Origin: Burkholderiales bacterium | Lineage (GTDB): Bacteria; Pseudomonadota; Gammaproteobacteria; Burkholderiales; Burkholderiaceae_E | NCBI GenBank assembly: GCA_029977705.1 | Contig: JAPOKJ010000028.1 | Span: 1 to 44,833 of the forward strand | Direction: 5' to 3' | DNA length: 44,833 bases | In this document: piece by piece, positions 1 to 7,696 of the stretch | Position numbering within the stretch: the stretch's first letter is position 1 | Layout of the letters: each line of letters opens with the position of its first letter | Translations under genes and position numbers: made by a program | The notes under the pieces: generated by a model | Told to the model about the DNA's origin: nothing | What the model saw: the letters and a program-made list of their open reading frames with translations, nothing else | Database searches by the model: none

Positions 1-874
1 CGGCAATCCCGAACAGCGCGGCATCGCGTTGCCAGCGCAGTGCCGCTTCCGAGGCCACTCCCGCCTGCCAGAGCTCGCCGGCCTCACGGTAAAGCCGTTG
101 CACCTGGTTCAGGGCTCCCGCCAGCGCGACGTGAACGGCCGCGTCGGTCATCGACTGTGCGGCCAGATCGCCAAGCAGGCAAAGGGTGGCAACCAGCGCT
201 TCAGCATAGGCCGGCGGCCATTGCTGCTGGCGCGCCTCGCGAAGCAGGTAGGCCAGCACGGCAGCGCTGATGTGAATGTCCTCGACCGTCCGAAAAGGCT
301 TGGTCAGTCCCTCATAGGCATCACCTGGCAGAAGGGCATCGGCGGGCAGGGTCACCGCCTCGAGGGCCAGGCGGGCGTGCGGCACCTCCGGCGTGAAGGC
401 CAGCGGCGCCATGTCCTCGAGCCGAACGCCGGTCGCGGACGCCGGCACCAGCGCGACGCGGATGTCGAGCCGATCCCCGCCCGCACCGGGCAGCGCGCCG
501 ATCACGAACAGGTGGGTGCTGGCGCTGCCCAGGGTGACCCAGCTCTTGCGGCCATCGATGCGGATGCTGCCATCGGCTTGCGGCACGAAGCGGGTCTGGA
601 TGTCGCGCGGCCGATTTCCCCCCGCCTCGGTGGCACACATGGCCAGCAGGGCGTGCGCCGGCTGCTCCGGGTACAGGGACCGCAGGGCCGCCTGGTAGCC
701 GGCCGAGGTGGCCCAGGCTACCCGGTCCGCCGCATGTCCGCCCGCCAGGGCCAGGGCAAAGGCATCCTGACCCGAGGCCACCAGCGCCTGCCAGGAGGGC
801 AACCACTCCGCCAGGGTGTCGTGGCGCTGCGCGGCCGTCGGTGATCGCAGCAGGGTGCGGATGATCGGGTGCAT
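1..874 (-). CDS. acyl-CoA dehydrogenase-like protein, C-terminus beyond window edge
   Basis: The minus-strand frame is open from ATG at 874 to the window edge, giving 291 residues with no stop, so the C-terminus is missing. The stretch TEAGGNRPRDIQTR followed by DGRKSWVTLGSAS corresponds to the acyl-CoA dehydrogenase middle beta domain (usual form TEP.aGSD...l.T and G.K.WitnG). Only about 75 residues precede that motif, so the N-terminal helical domain is shorter than in canonical family members. GGAG lies 8 bases before the ATG. It starts 47 bases after the DAHP synthase stop on the same strand and is probably the last visible gene of the operon that begins at 10427. The substrate cannot be read from the sequence; a CoA-ester oxidation is the family role, but a divergent member acting elsewhere is possible. 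Confidence 0.7.
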   Translation of the reverse strand, partial: MHPIIRTLLRSPTAAQRHDTLAEWLPSWQALVASGQDAFALALAGGHAADRVAWATSAGYQAALRSLYPEQPAHALLAMCATEAGGNRPRDIQTRFVPQADGSIRIDGRKSWVTLGSASTHLFVIGALPGAGGDRLDIRVALVPASATGVRLEDMAPLAFTPEVPHARLALEAVTLPADALLPGDAYEGLTKPFRTVEDIHISAAVLAYLLREARQQQWPPAYAEALVATLCLLGDLAAQSMTDAAVHVALAGALNQVQRLYREAGELWQAGVASEAALRWQRDAALFGIA

Positions 875-920
875 GAGTCGGGCTCCGGTTCGGGATCGGG
901 AATCTGTTCAGGGCGCTTGT

Positions 921-2024
921 TCAGGCCCGGAGGGCGCGTCGCGCCCTTGCGGCGGCGGCCAGCTGGCGCAGCACCGGGATGGTTTGATCAAAACTGATGC
1001 AGGCGTCGGTCACTGACACCCCTCGCAGCAGCGGCTGGCCGGCAACGATGTCCTGCCGGCCCTCGGCCAGATGGCTTTCGATCATGACGCCAAAGATGCG
1101 TTGATCGCCTGCCGCCACCTGGCCCGCCACATCGGCGGCCACGCTGATCTGGTTCAGATGCTGCTTGCGGCTGTTGGCATGGGAGACATCGATCATCAGG
1201 CGTGCCGGGAGCCCGGCCTTCTCCATCAGGGCAGCCGCCTGCGCCACATCGGGGGCCGAGTGATTGGGCTGGCGGCCGCCTCGCAGGATGACATGGCAGT
1301 CGCGGTTGCCACGGGTCTCGAAAATCGCGCTCTGCCCCATCTTGGTGATGCCCATGAAGGCATGCGCCGCACGGGCCGCGCCGATGGCATCGACCGCCAC
1401 CTGGACACCGCCGTCGGTGCCGTTCTTGAAGCCCACCGGGCAGGACAGGCCACTGGCCAGCTGGCGATGGCTCTGACTCTCGGTGGTACGTGCTCCGATC
1501 GCCCCCCAGCTGACCAGGTCACTGATGAATTGCGGGCTGAGCAGATCGAGGAACTCGGTACCGACGGGCAGGCCGAGCGCGAGGATGTCGAGCAACAGCT
1601 TGCGTGCCATCTCCAGGCCTTCGTTGATCGCAAAGCTGCCATCCAGATGCGGATCGTTGATATAGCCCTTCCAGCCCACGGTGGTGCGCGGCTTCTCGAA
1701 GTAGACCCGCATCACCACCAGCAGGTCACCGGCCAGTTCATCGGCGAGCCCCTTCAGGCGCGCCGCATAGTCCATGGCCTGATCATGATCATGGATCGAG
1801 CACGGACCCACCACGACCACGAGGCGGTCATCCCGGCCTTGCAGGACGGCCGAAATTGCCTGCCGGCTGGCCGATACCAGGGCCACGGCGGGCGAAGGGG
1901 CCGGCCACCATTCCTGCAACAGGGCTGGCGTGATCATCGGCCGCACGGCGGCGATGCGGATGTCATCGATACGGGTGCTGTCCTGGGTGGACAGGGCGGG
2001 TGCGGGGCTGCTGGGAACGTGCAT
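921..2024 (-). CDS. 3-deoxy-7-phosphoheptulonate (DAHP) synthase, class I
   Basis: This enzyme condenses erythrose 4-phosphate with phosphoenolpyruvate, the first step of the shikimate pathway. It is a full-length AroG/AroF/AroH-type protein of about 367 residues. Visible motifs in order are GPCSIHDHDQA, KPRTTVGWKGYINDP, GTEFLD, WGAIGARTTESQSHRQ, GFKNGTDG, LMIDVSHANSRKQH and SVTDACISFDQT, which include the phosphate- and metal-binding residues of the family. The ATG at 2024 has AGGAG 9 bases upstream; an in-frame ATG at 2048 is possible but its GAGG is only 4 bases away. The gene follows the DUF1537 kinase by 48-71 bases on the same strand, an unusual place for an aromatic biosynthesis gene, because the upstream pathway is predicted to lead to its substrate erythrose 4-phosphate. 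Which aromatic amino acid inhibits it cannot be told from sequence. Confidence 0.93.
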   Translation of the reverse strand: MHVPSSPAPALSTQDSTRIDDIRIAAVRPMITPALLQEWWPAPSPAVALVSASRQAISAVLQGRDDRLVVVVGPCSIHDHDQAMDYAARLKGLADELAGDLLVVMRVYFEKPRTTVGWKGYINDPHLDGSFAINEGLEMARKLLLDILALGLPVGTEFLDLLSPQFISDLVSWGAIGARTTESQSHRQLASGLSCPVGFKNGTDGGVQVAVDAIGAARAAHAFMGITKMGQSAIFETRGNRDCHVILRGGRQPNHSAPDVAQAAALMEKAGLPARLMIDVSHANSRKQHLNQISVAADVAGQVAAGDQRIFGVMIESHLAEGRQDIVAGQPLLRGVSVTDACISFDQTIPVLRQLAAAARARRALRA

Positions 2025-2095
2025 GCGGTCAAACTCCTGGACGGGCATCCTACCTCAGCACCCCGGAGACACCGCCCCCAGCCCGGGTCATGCAC

Positions 2096-3490
2096 TCAAT
2101 CGGCCGCGCTGTCGCGGCCATCCCGGGCATTGCGATAAAAGTGAAGTCCGCCCAGTTGTCCGCCCTTGAGCGCGATCTCAAGACTGCGAGCGGTGCCGCG
2201 CGAGGACCAGGCACGGCACATCGGCACGCCGGGTGCCAGGGCCGCACTGACCGTCAGCGCGTCGATGCCCAGGCGGCTGGCCACCGCGCCAGCGCTGTCA
2301 CCTCCGGCGACAACCACCCGCTCGAGCGGCTCGGTCTCGAGGATCCCGCGCATGATGTCGGCCAGCACCTGGCCGATACGCTCGGCGCCCTGCGTGCGGC
2401 TCATGCCAGCCCGACTGGCGCAGTCATCGAAGCCGGTGACGCGCGGATCATCCGGGCCAAGCGCGGAGTGGATCAGCGGCGAGCCTCCCGCACGCAGCAC
2501 CTTGACCGCCGCCTGCACCTGGCGCTCGACCTGGGCCGCACCACCCTGCCCCGTGAGGCTGGCCGCCACATCCAGCGCCTGCAAATGAAACCCTGCCTGC
2601 GCGGCGGCCTCGATCTGCTGGGCACTCACCGGTGAACAACTGCCGCTGACCGCAGCCATGCGCGATACCGGCCGACCGGCCGGCAAGGACGGTTGGGCCG
2701 GCAACCAGCCGCAATGTCGCCACCAGGCCGCCAGTGCATATTGCAGGCCCGAGGACGAAGCGCTGAACAGTCCCGCACCACGCCCCTCCCAGACCAGCCG
2801 GCCCGCCTCGAGCTGGGTGGCCGTATCGGCAACATCGATCATGACCACCGGCACCGTGCGGTTCCGAAGGGCATCGATCTGCGCTGCGCCTTGGCCTGCT
2901 GCGAGCTGTGCCAGGTCGATGCCGCTGATCGGTCGCGCGGTTTGACGACCCAGGTGCAGCCGAAGATCGGACTCGTCCATCGGTGTGACCGGATGACGCG
3001 ACATCGTGGGATGACGGTCGATGCGATAGACCTGCCCATCGGAAGCGGCGGCGAAAAGATGGCCGAACACCTGGAAGCGGCGCAGGCGCGGCGCACCGAC
3101 GATCACCGGTGACCAGTCCCCCTGACAACACCGCACCCCCAGATCGATGGCCTGACCGATCGAGCCGATCGCTGGTGAGGAATCGAAGGTGGAACAGACC
3201 TTGTACTGCAGGATCGGCGCGCCCAGTGCGGACAGCCGCTCGAAGGCCTGCGGCAGGTGCTGCTGCATCCAGGCTGGATCCCGGCCACGCGACAGGCCGG
3301 CCAGGCCGACGCAGCGCGCATCCGGAAAATGGGCCAGATCCCCGGCCTCGGGCGGTCGCAGGAAAAGGACGGTCTCGACACCGGCCGCCGTGAAGGCTTC
3401 GAGCACATCGGTCGAGCCGGTGAAATCATCGCCGTAATAGGCCAGCAGCAGCCCCTCAGGCAGTCGCGAGCTCGCGGCATCCATGTTCAT
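2096..3490 (-). CDS. oiaK: DUF1537 four-carbon acid sugar kinase, probable 3-oxo-isoapionate kinase
   Basis: DUF1537 proteins are ATP-dependent kinases of acid sugars and their oxo derivatives. The N-terminal substrate domain shows the hallmark YGDDFTGSTD at residues 19-28. The C-terminal nucleotide domain shows VAGGDSAGAVASRLGI and a closing LKGGQLGGLHFY, close to the family's GGDTSG and KSGxFG motifs. Length (464 residues) is slightly above usual. The start ATG lies 4 bases after the stop of the RuBisCO-like gene with GGTGAG in front; a second ATG at 3484 is also usable. Because it sits between a RuBisCO-like decarboxylase candidate and an ApnO-like enzyme, the best inference is 3-oxo-isoapionate 4-kinase (OiaK). 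Alternative members of the family act on 3-oxo-tetronate or D-threonate, and the gene symbol depends on the neighbourhood. Confidence 0.8.
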   Translation of the reverse strand: MNMDAASSRLPEGLLLAYYGDDFTGSTDVLEAFTAAGVETVLFLRPPEAGDLAHFPDARCVGLAGLSRGRDPAWMQQHLPQAFERLSALGAPILQYKVCSTFDSSPAIGSIGQAIDLGVRCCQGDWSPVIVGAPRLRRFQVFGHLFAAASDGQVYRIDRHPTMSRHPVTPMDESDLRLHLGRQTARPISGIDLAQLAAGQGAAQIDALRNRTVPVVMIDVADTATQLEAGRLVWEGRGAGLFSASSSGLQYALAAWWRHCGWLPAQPSLPAGRPVSRMAAVSGSCSPVSAQQIEAAAQAGFHLQALDVAASLTGQGGAAQVERQVQAAVKVLRAGGSPLIHSALGPDDPRVTGFDDCASRAGMSRTQGAERIGQVLADIMRGILETEPLERVVVAGGDSAGAVASRLGIDALTVSAALAPGVPMCRAWSSRGTARSLEIALKGGQLGGLHFYRNARDGRDSAAD

Positions 3491-3494
3491 TCAC

Positions 3495-4742
3495 TCACCA
3501 GAAATCCAGGGCACGCTGCAGGGCCGGACGGCCTTGCGCATGCTGCTTCAGATCGATCCCTTGCATCGCTGCATCCCAGGCCTGCCGGAAGGCAGTGACG
3601 CCGGCGCTCACCCCGTCCGGATGACCGAAGATTCCCCCGCCTGCGGTAACGATCAGGTCGGCACAGCCCAGCGCCTGAAAGGTGTCGCGCGCCTGCAGGC
3701 CCGTCTGCGCCGAACTGAACACCGGGACCACCGTCATCGGCGCCTCCGCGAACAGGGGCTTGATGACCGAGCGGGCTGCCTCGGCCACCACCTCGTCGGG
3801 TTCGCTGAACTTGTTGCGCAGGCCATTGACATGCAGATGATCGGCACCGGCCAGCCGCCACAGCACCTGCCAGGCGGGAAAGGACCAGCCCAGCCAGGGG
3901 CTGCGGCTGAGGATGCCCCAGCCGGCGCGATGGGCATGGATCGGCAACTGGCTGTGGCGCCGTATCGCGGACATGCCGACCAGGCCGACCGAATTGACAC
4001 AGACCATCACACAGGTGCCACCGTGCTGGAGCACCCAGTCATGGCGCGCCTTCATCTGATCAAGCTCGCCCGTGATGTTGAAGGCCATCATGACCTTGCG
4101 GCCGGTCTTTTGTGCATGCTCGTTGATGACCGCCATCACGGCACTGACACGCTCGCGAAAGGGGCAATGCGGTCCGTCGGCCTGCAACTCGTCGTCCTTG
4201 ATGAAGTCGATGCCGCCTTCGACCAGTTGCCTGACCTGCTCGGCTGTTTCACGGGGATTGAGTCCGACCGAGGGCTTGATGATGGTGCCGATCAGCGGCC
4301 CCTGCGCGACACCGGCCAGCGCACGGGTCCCGGCCATGCCGAAGGCAGGCCCGGGGTAGGCATCGGCAAAGGCCTGCGGCAGGCTCAGCTCCAGAATGCG
4401 CAGGCCCGAGACCTGGCGCAGCTCGAACAGGTTGCCGGCAATGGTGTCCACGAGATTGGGCAGACTGGCACCAAAATTGTCCAGGGGCCAGGACAGGACG
4501 AGTTCGCAGCGCGTGTGCCTGTCCGAGGCCATCCCCCCTGGCAGGCTCGCGCCGGCTGCCTGTTCGAGCACGGTGAGCGACTCGATACGGGCTCCCGAGC
4601 GGGCCTTCAGTTCAGGCGTCTCGCCCGCCAGTTTCAGGAAGGTGCCGCTCGACTGCTCGCCAGCAATGACCTCTGCCGCGCGCTGCGGATCATCACCAGT
4701 CTCCAGCCAGTACCGGACATGGACGCGCGGGCTCGACATCAT
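3495..4742 (-). CDS. oiaX: RuBisCO-like protein, probable 3-oxo-isoapionate-4-phosphate decarboxylase
   Basis: This 415-residue protein is a RuBisCO large-subunit superfamily member that is not expected to fix CO2. It keeps the metal site: IIKP with K156, and FIKDDE at 180-185 with the carbamylatable K182 plus D184 and E185. HAHRAGWG (H271, R272), VFSSAQ near 341 and GGGIFGHPDG at 368-377 supply phosphate-binding positions. The loop-6 GKLEG of true RuBisCO is replaced by HVNGLRNKF near 304-312. Its neighbours are an ApnO-like oxidoisomerase and a DUF1537 kinase, so the inferred reaction is decarboxylation of 3-oxo-isoapionate 4-phosphate to L-erythrulose 1-phosphate. GAGGAG sits 6 bases before the tandem ATGATG at 4742/4739; the start overlaps no upstream coding sequence (22 bases after the ApnO stop). 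A methionine-salvage enolase role is less likely because no mtn genes are nearby. Confidence 0.82.
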   Translation of the reverse strand: MMSSPRVHVRYWLETGDDPQRAAEVIAGEQSSGTFLKLAGETPELKARSGARIESLTVLEQAAGASLPGGMASDRHTRCELVLSWPLDNFGASLPNLVDTIAGNLFELRQVSGLRILELSLPQAFADAYPGPAFGMAGTRALAGVAQGPLIGTIIKPSVGLNPRETAEQVRQLVEGGIDFIKDDELQADGPHCPFRERVSAVMAVINEHAQKTGRKVMMAFNITGELDQMKARHDWVLQHGGTCVMVCVNSVGLVGMSAIRRHSQLPIHAHRAGWGILSRSPWLGWSFPAWQVLWRLAGADHLHVNGLRNKFSEPDEVVAEAARSVIKPLFAEAPMTVVPVFSSAQTGLQARDTFQALGCADLIVTAGGGIFGHPDGVSAGVTAFRQAWDAAMQGIDLKQHAQGRPALQRALDFW

Positions 4743-4764
4743 GCAACTCCTCGTCTCTGGCCAC

Positions 4765-5595
4765 TCAGGTGATGCGCTCGATGCTGTCGGCGATCTCGCG
4801 GGGCGTGAAGATCTGCTTCCAGTCATCCCGCATCAGGCGAGGCTTGCCGAAGGTGATGGCCTTGTTGCAGGCATCGGAGAACTGACCCGGAATCTGCTTG
4901 AAGATCACGGCTGACAGGATCGTCATGTGGCCGAGCAGGAAGTCGCGGGCCGCCTCGGCCGGCACACCCCGGGCCACCACCTCGTCCATGGCCTCACGCA
5001 TCACGTCCAGCAAGGTGGCGCACACCGTCTCGGACAGGCCAGGCTCGAGCAGCGCCATCTGCTCGACCGTGACGCGATAAGCATTTCGCACCGGTTGGTA
5101 GATGATGCGGGCGATGTCCTCGCCCAGGTCGAAGGCACTGTCGGGCCCCTGCATCAGCGCACTGACGATCGATTGCGGCGCACGCACGCCGCCAAAGTAG
5201 TCCGGCTCACCGGGCCCATGGACCGCTGCGTCGAAGATGCGCGGATGGCAGGGATGGGTCACAAAGTAGGTCAGGTCTTCCCGCTTGGGCAGGTGGCCGG
5301 CAAAGGGCGCGGCCGCATCCAGCGTGATCACCATGGTGCCTGGCGCCAACAAGGGTTCGATCTGTACGGCCAGCTTGCCGATCAGGGTGTCAGGCACCGC
5401 CAGGATGACGACATCGGCGCCCGCCAGGGCCTGATCGGTCGGCATGCAGGCAAGGCCCAGTTCGTCCTTGAGGCGCTGCTGGCCGGCCGGGCTGACCTCG
5501 ACATGCCGCACGGCATAGCGCGAGCCCTGAAGATTGCGGGACAGGCGAAGGCCCATCTTGCCGCCGGCACCAAACAAGGCGATGGTCGTGGTCAT
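4765..5595 (-). CDS. apnO: ApnO-like D-apionate oxidoisomerase (Rossmann/PGDH_C type)
   Basis: The 276-residue protein starts with a Rossmann NAD(P) motif, FGAGGKMG, at residues 7-14, followed by ADVVILAVPD and a C-terminal helical region typical of the phosphogluconate dehydrogenase C-terminal family. ThrHisProCysHisPro near the middle is a conserved-looking cluster. ApnO enzymes convert D-apionate to 3-oxo-isoapionate by coupled oxidation and isomerisation, and they occur beside a DUF1537 kinase and a RuBisCO-like protein exactly as here. ATG at 5595 was chosen because the residues after it form the beta strand of the nucleotide fold and a CCGGAAA lies just upstream; a longer frame reaches 5664 but has no Shine-Dalgarno. 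A 69-base gap separates it from the preceding operon gene. Substrate assignment is from context, the fold from sequence. Confidence 0.68.
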   Translation of the reverse strand: MTTTIALFGAGGKMGLRLSRNLQGSRYAVRHVEVSPAGQQRLKDELGLACMPTDQALAGADVVILAVPDTLIGKLAVQIEPLLAPGTMVITLDAAAPFAGHLPKREDLTYFVTHPCHPRIFDAAVHGPGEPDYFGGVRAPQSIVSALMQGPDSAFDLGEDIARIIYQPVRNAYRVTVEQMALLEPGLSETVCATLLDVMREAMDEVVARGVPAEAARDFLLGHMTILSAVIFKQIPGQFSDACNKAITFGKPRLMRDDWKQIFTPREIADSIERIT

Positions 5596-5664
5596 GTGAT
5601 TTCCGGGTGATTCAAAAGGCGCAATGGTAAGGGAAAGAGGGGGATGGCCACAGCGGTGCGCCAC

Positions 5665-6750
5665 TCATCCGAGGAGGCGGCAGACCGCCTCGGTCACCTC
5701 GCTGCAGCGCGCGCTGCCCCCCTGATCGGCCGGCACCACCATCCCCTGCGCCAGCACGGTTTCGACCGCCGTCTCGATGCGGGCGGCATCTTGGACCAGG
5801 GCTTCGTCGGCATGGCGATCGCCCAGCCAGCGCAGCATCATGGCCGCCGACAGGATGGTGGCCAGCGGGCTGGCACGGTCCTGCCCGGCAATGTCGGGGG
5901 CGGATCCATGGGCCCCCTGGAACAGTCCGTGATCCAGACCCAACTCGCCAGAGGGCGCAATGCCCAGGCCGCCGACCGTCCCCGCCCCAAGGTCGGAGAT
6001 GATGTCACCGAACATGTTCTCGGCGACGATCACGTCGTAGAAGTCGGGCCGCTTGAGCATGTGCACGGTGATCGCATCGGCATAGGCGTAGTCGATCTCG
6101 ACGTCGTCAAATTCGCGCGCCACCTCGTCACACACCGCCCTGAAGAAGGCATAACTGCGCAGGATGTTGGCCTTGTCACAGACCGTCACGCGGCGCTTGC
6201 CATCGCGTGGCGCGCCCTTGCGCCGGCGGGCCAGTTCGAATGAAAAGCGGGCGACGCGCTCGACCCCCTTGCGGGTCATCACCAGGGTATCGGTGACGAC
6301 CTCGCCGCGCAGGTTGGTGCCCGCGCCACGCGAGGCATACAGGCCTTCGGTGTTCTCGCGCACGATCACATAATCGATCTGCCCCGGTTGCCAGTCGGCC
6401 AGCGTGGAGCGCACCCCGCGGTACAGCCGGATCGGTCGCACATTGGCAAACAGGTCCAGCTTGAAGCGCAATTGCAGGTGCAGGTCATTGCCCACCTCGG
6501 TACCGTCCGGATAGACGATCCCCGGCATGCCGGCAGCCCCGTGCAGGATGGCATCGGACTGGCGGCAGGCCTGGTAGGTCTCCTCCGGCAGTACCTGGCC
6601 GCTGCGCTGGTAATGGCGCGCGCCACCGGGATACGGTGAGATGTTCAGCCGCTTTTCGCCGCAGGCCTGGCGAAGCACCCGGATCGCGGCCTGACAGACC
6701 TCCGGCCCGATGCCGTCGCCGTCGATGCTGACGATATCGTAGGTCTTCAT
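5665..6750 (-). CDS. isocitrate/isopropylmalate dehydrogenase family protein
   Basis: This 361-residue protein belongs to the beta-hydroxyacid oxidative decarboxylases (isocitrate, isopropylmalate, tartrate and homoisocitrate dehydrogenases). It shows [10 protein letters not shown] at the N-terminus, [14 protein letters not shown], the lysine motif [10 protein letters not shown], the metal-site stretch [14 protein letters not shown] and the NAD-binding [14 protein letters not shown] near the C-terminus. The family oxidises a 2-hydroxy acid and decarboxylates the resulting 3-oxo acid with a divalent metal. Its ATG overlaps the stop codon of the upstream dehydrogenase by four bases (ATGA), so the two are translationally coupled. 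It is probably not leuB, because no leuCD is near and it is embedded in an acid-sugar operon. The D-apionate pathway as described does not need such an enzyme, so its substrate here is unknown. Confidence 0.85.
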   Translation of the reverse strand: MKTYDIVSIDGDGIGPEVCQAAIRVLRQACGEKRLNISPYPGGARHYQRSGQVLPEETYQACRQSDAILHGAAGMPGIVYPDGTEVGNDLHLQLRFKLDLFANVRPIRLYRGVRSTLADWQPGQIDYVIVRENTEGLYASRGAGTNLRGEVVTDTLVMTRKGVERVARFSFELARRRKGAPRDGKRRVTVCDKANILRSYAFFRAVCDEVAREFDDVEIDYAYADAITVHMLKRPDFYDVIVAENMFGDIISDLGAGTVGGLGIAPSGELGLDHGLFQGAHGSAPDIAGQDRASPLATILSAAMMLRWLGDRHADEALVQDAARIETAVETVLAQGMVVPADQGGSARCSEVTEAVCRLLG

Positions 6751-7637
6751 GGCCGCGGATCACGCCGCCCGGCCATCTGATCCACCAGCTGTGGCACCAG
6801 ACTGGCTGCCGCCTGCTGTGCAGGAACCTGCGCCAGCGTCTGCATCACCGCCGCCGCGATCCCTCGCTCGACGCCCGCCTGCCCGGCCATCTCGTTGTAG
6901 TAGCTCAGGTCCTTGAGGGCGTTGGCGATCGAGAATTTCAGGCCGCTGGGATCTCCTGTCAGCAGGAAGCCGCGCAGCCGCTCGAGGGCCACCCCGCCAC
7001 CCCCGCCGGCCGCCAGCACCTCGACAAAGGTGGCTGCATCGACGCCGGTATTGCGGGCATGCGCGGCGGCTTCGGCGATCAGGGCCACCGACCCCAGCGA
7101 CACATAGTTGTGCAACAGCTTCATGCGGTGGCCGTTGCCGACTGCGCCGACATGGGTGATGTTCTCGGCAAAGCAGGCCAGCAGTGGCCGATAGCGGGCA
7201 AACAAGGCTTCATCGCCACCCACCAGCAGGTTCAGGCGCCCTTCGGCCGCCTCCTTGGGGGTTCGCGTCATGGGCGCATCGAGAAACTGCCCGCCCGCCT
7301 TTTCGACCTGGGCCGCGACCTTGACCGTCGACAGCGGCAGCGCGGTTGAGCAATCGATCACCACAGTGCCCGGCCTGATGCCCTGCAGCAGGCCGGCCTC
7401 GCCGAGCACCACCGATTCGACCTGGGGCGAGCCGGTCACCACCAGAATCACCACCTGCGAGGCCGCAGCCACCTGCGCCGGCGTGGATGCGGTCCTGGCG
7501 CCAGCGGCCAGCAAGGCATCCAGGGGCTGATTGCCGGGGTGTTCGAGCACGGTCAGTGCGTGACCATGGCGCAGCAGGTTGGTGGCAATTCCGTGACCCA
7601 TCAGGCCGACACCGATCATTCCAACGGACAACTTCAC
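6747..7637 (-). CDS. NAD(P)-dependent 3-hydroxyisobutyrate dehydrogenase-like protein
   Basis: A beta-hydroxyacid dehydrogenase of 296 residues. The N-terminal Rossmann fold shows GVGLMGHG, and the catalytic lysine is in GNGHRMKLLHNY about two thirds along. The usual substrate loop DAPVSGG is replaced by DAPMTRTPKEAAEG, which marks a distinct subfamily and argues against ordinary valine-pathway 3-hydroxyisobutyrate. GTG at 7637 was chosen as start: GGGAG lies 5 bases before it and the protein then begins directly with the first beta strand. An ATG at 7649 is in frame but has no Shine-Dalgarno. The gene follows the molybdopterin subunit by 59 bases and ends in a four-base overlap with the next gene. 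An oxidation of a hydroxy acid feeding the following oxidative decarboxylase is plausible but unproven. Confidence 0.84.
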   Translation of the reverse strand: MKLSVGMIGVGLMGHGIATNLLRHGHALTVLEHPGNQPLDALLAAGARTASTPAQVAAASQVVILVVTGSPQVESVVLGEAGLLQGIRPGTVVIDCSTALPLSTVKVAAQVEKAGGQFLDAPMTRTPKEAAEGRLNLLVGGDEALFARYRPLLACFAENITHVGAVGNGHRMKLLHNYVSLGSVALIAEAAAHARNTGVDAATFVEVLAAGGGGGVALERLRGFLLTGDPSGLKFSIANALKDLSYYNEMAGQAGVERGIAAAVMQTLAQVPAQQAAASLVPQLVDQMAGRRDPRP

Positions 7638-7696
7638 ACGATCTCCCATCAACAAAAAGAGGCCAGGCCGATACCGGGACGGTGCTCAGACGATGC

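Noticed and set aside
3495-4742. True RuBisCO carboxylase
   Set aside because: The loop-6 GKLEG lysine motif is absent and no phosphoribulokinase or small-subunit gene is present, so a RuBisCO-like protein is the better call.
3483-4772. Plus-strand frame opposite the RuBisCO-like gene
   Set aside because: Shadow of the minus-strand gene, which has clear active-site motifs.
5665-6750. leuB (3-isopropylmalate dehydrogenase of leucine synthesis)
   Set aside because: No leuCD neighbours and it is embedded in a catabolic operon.
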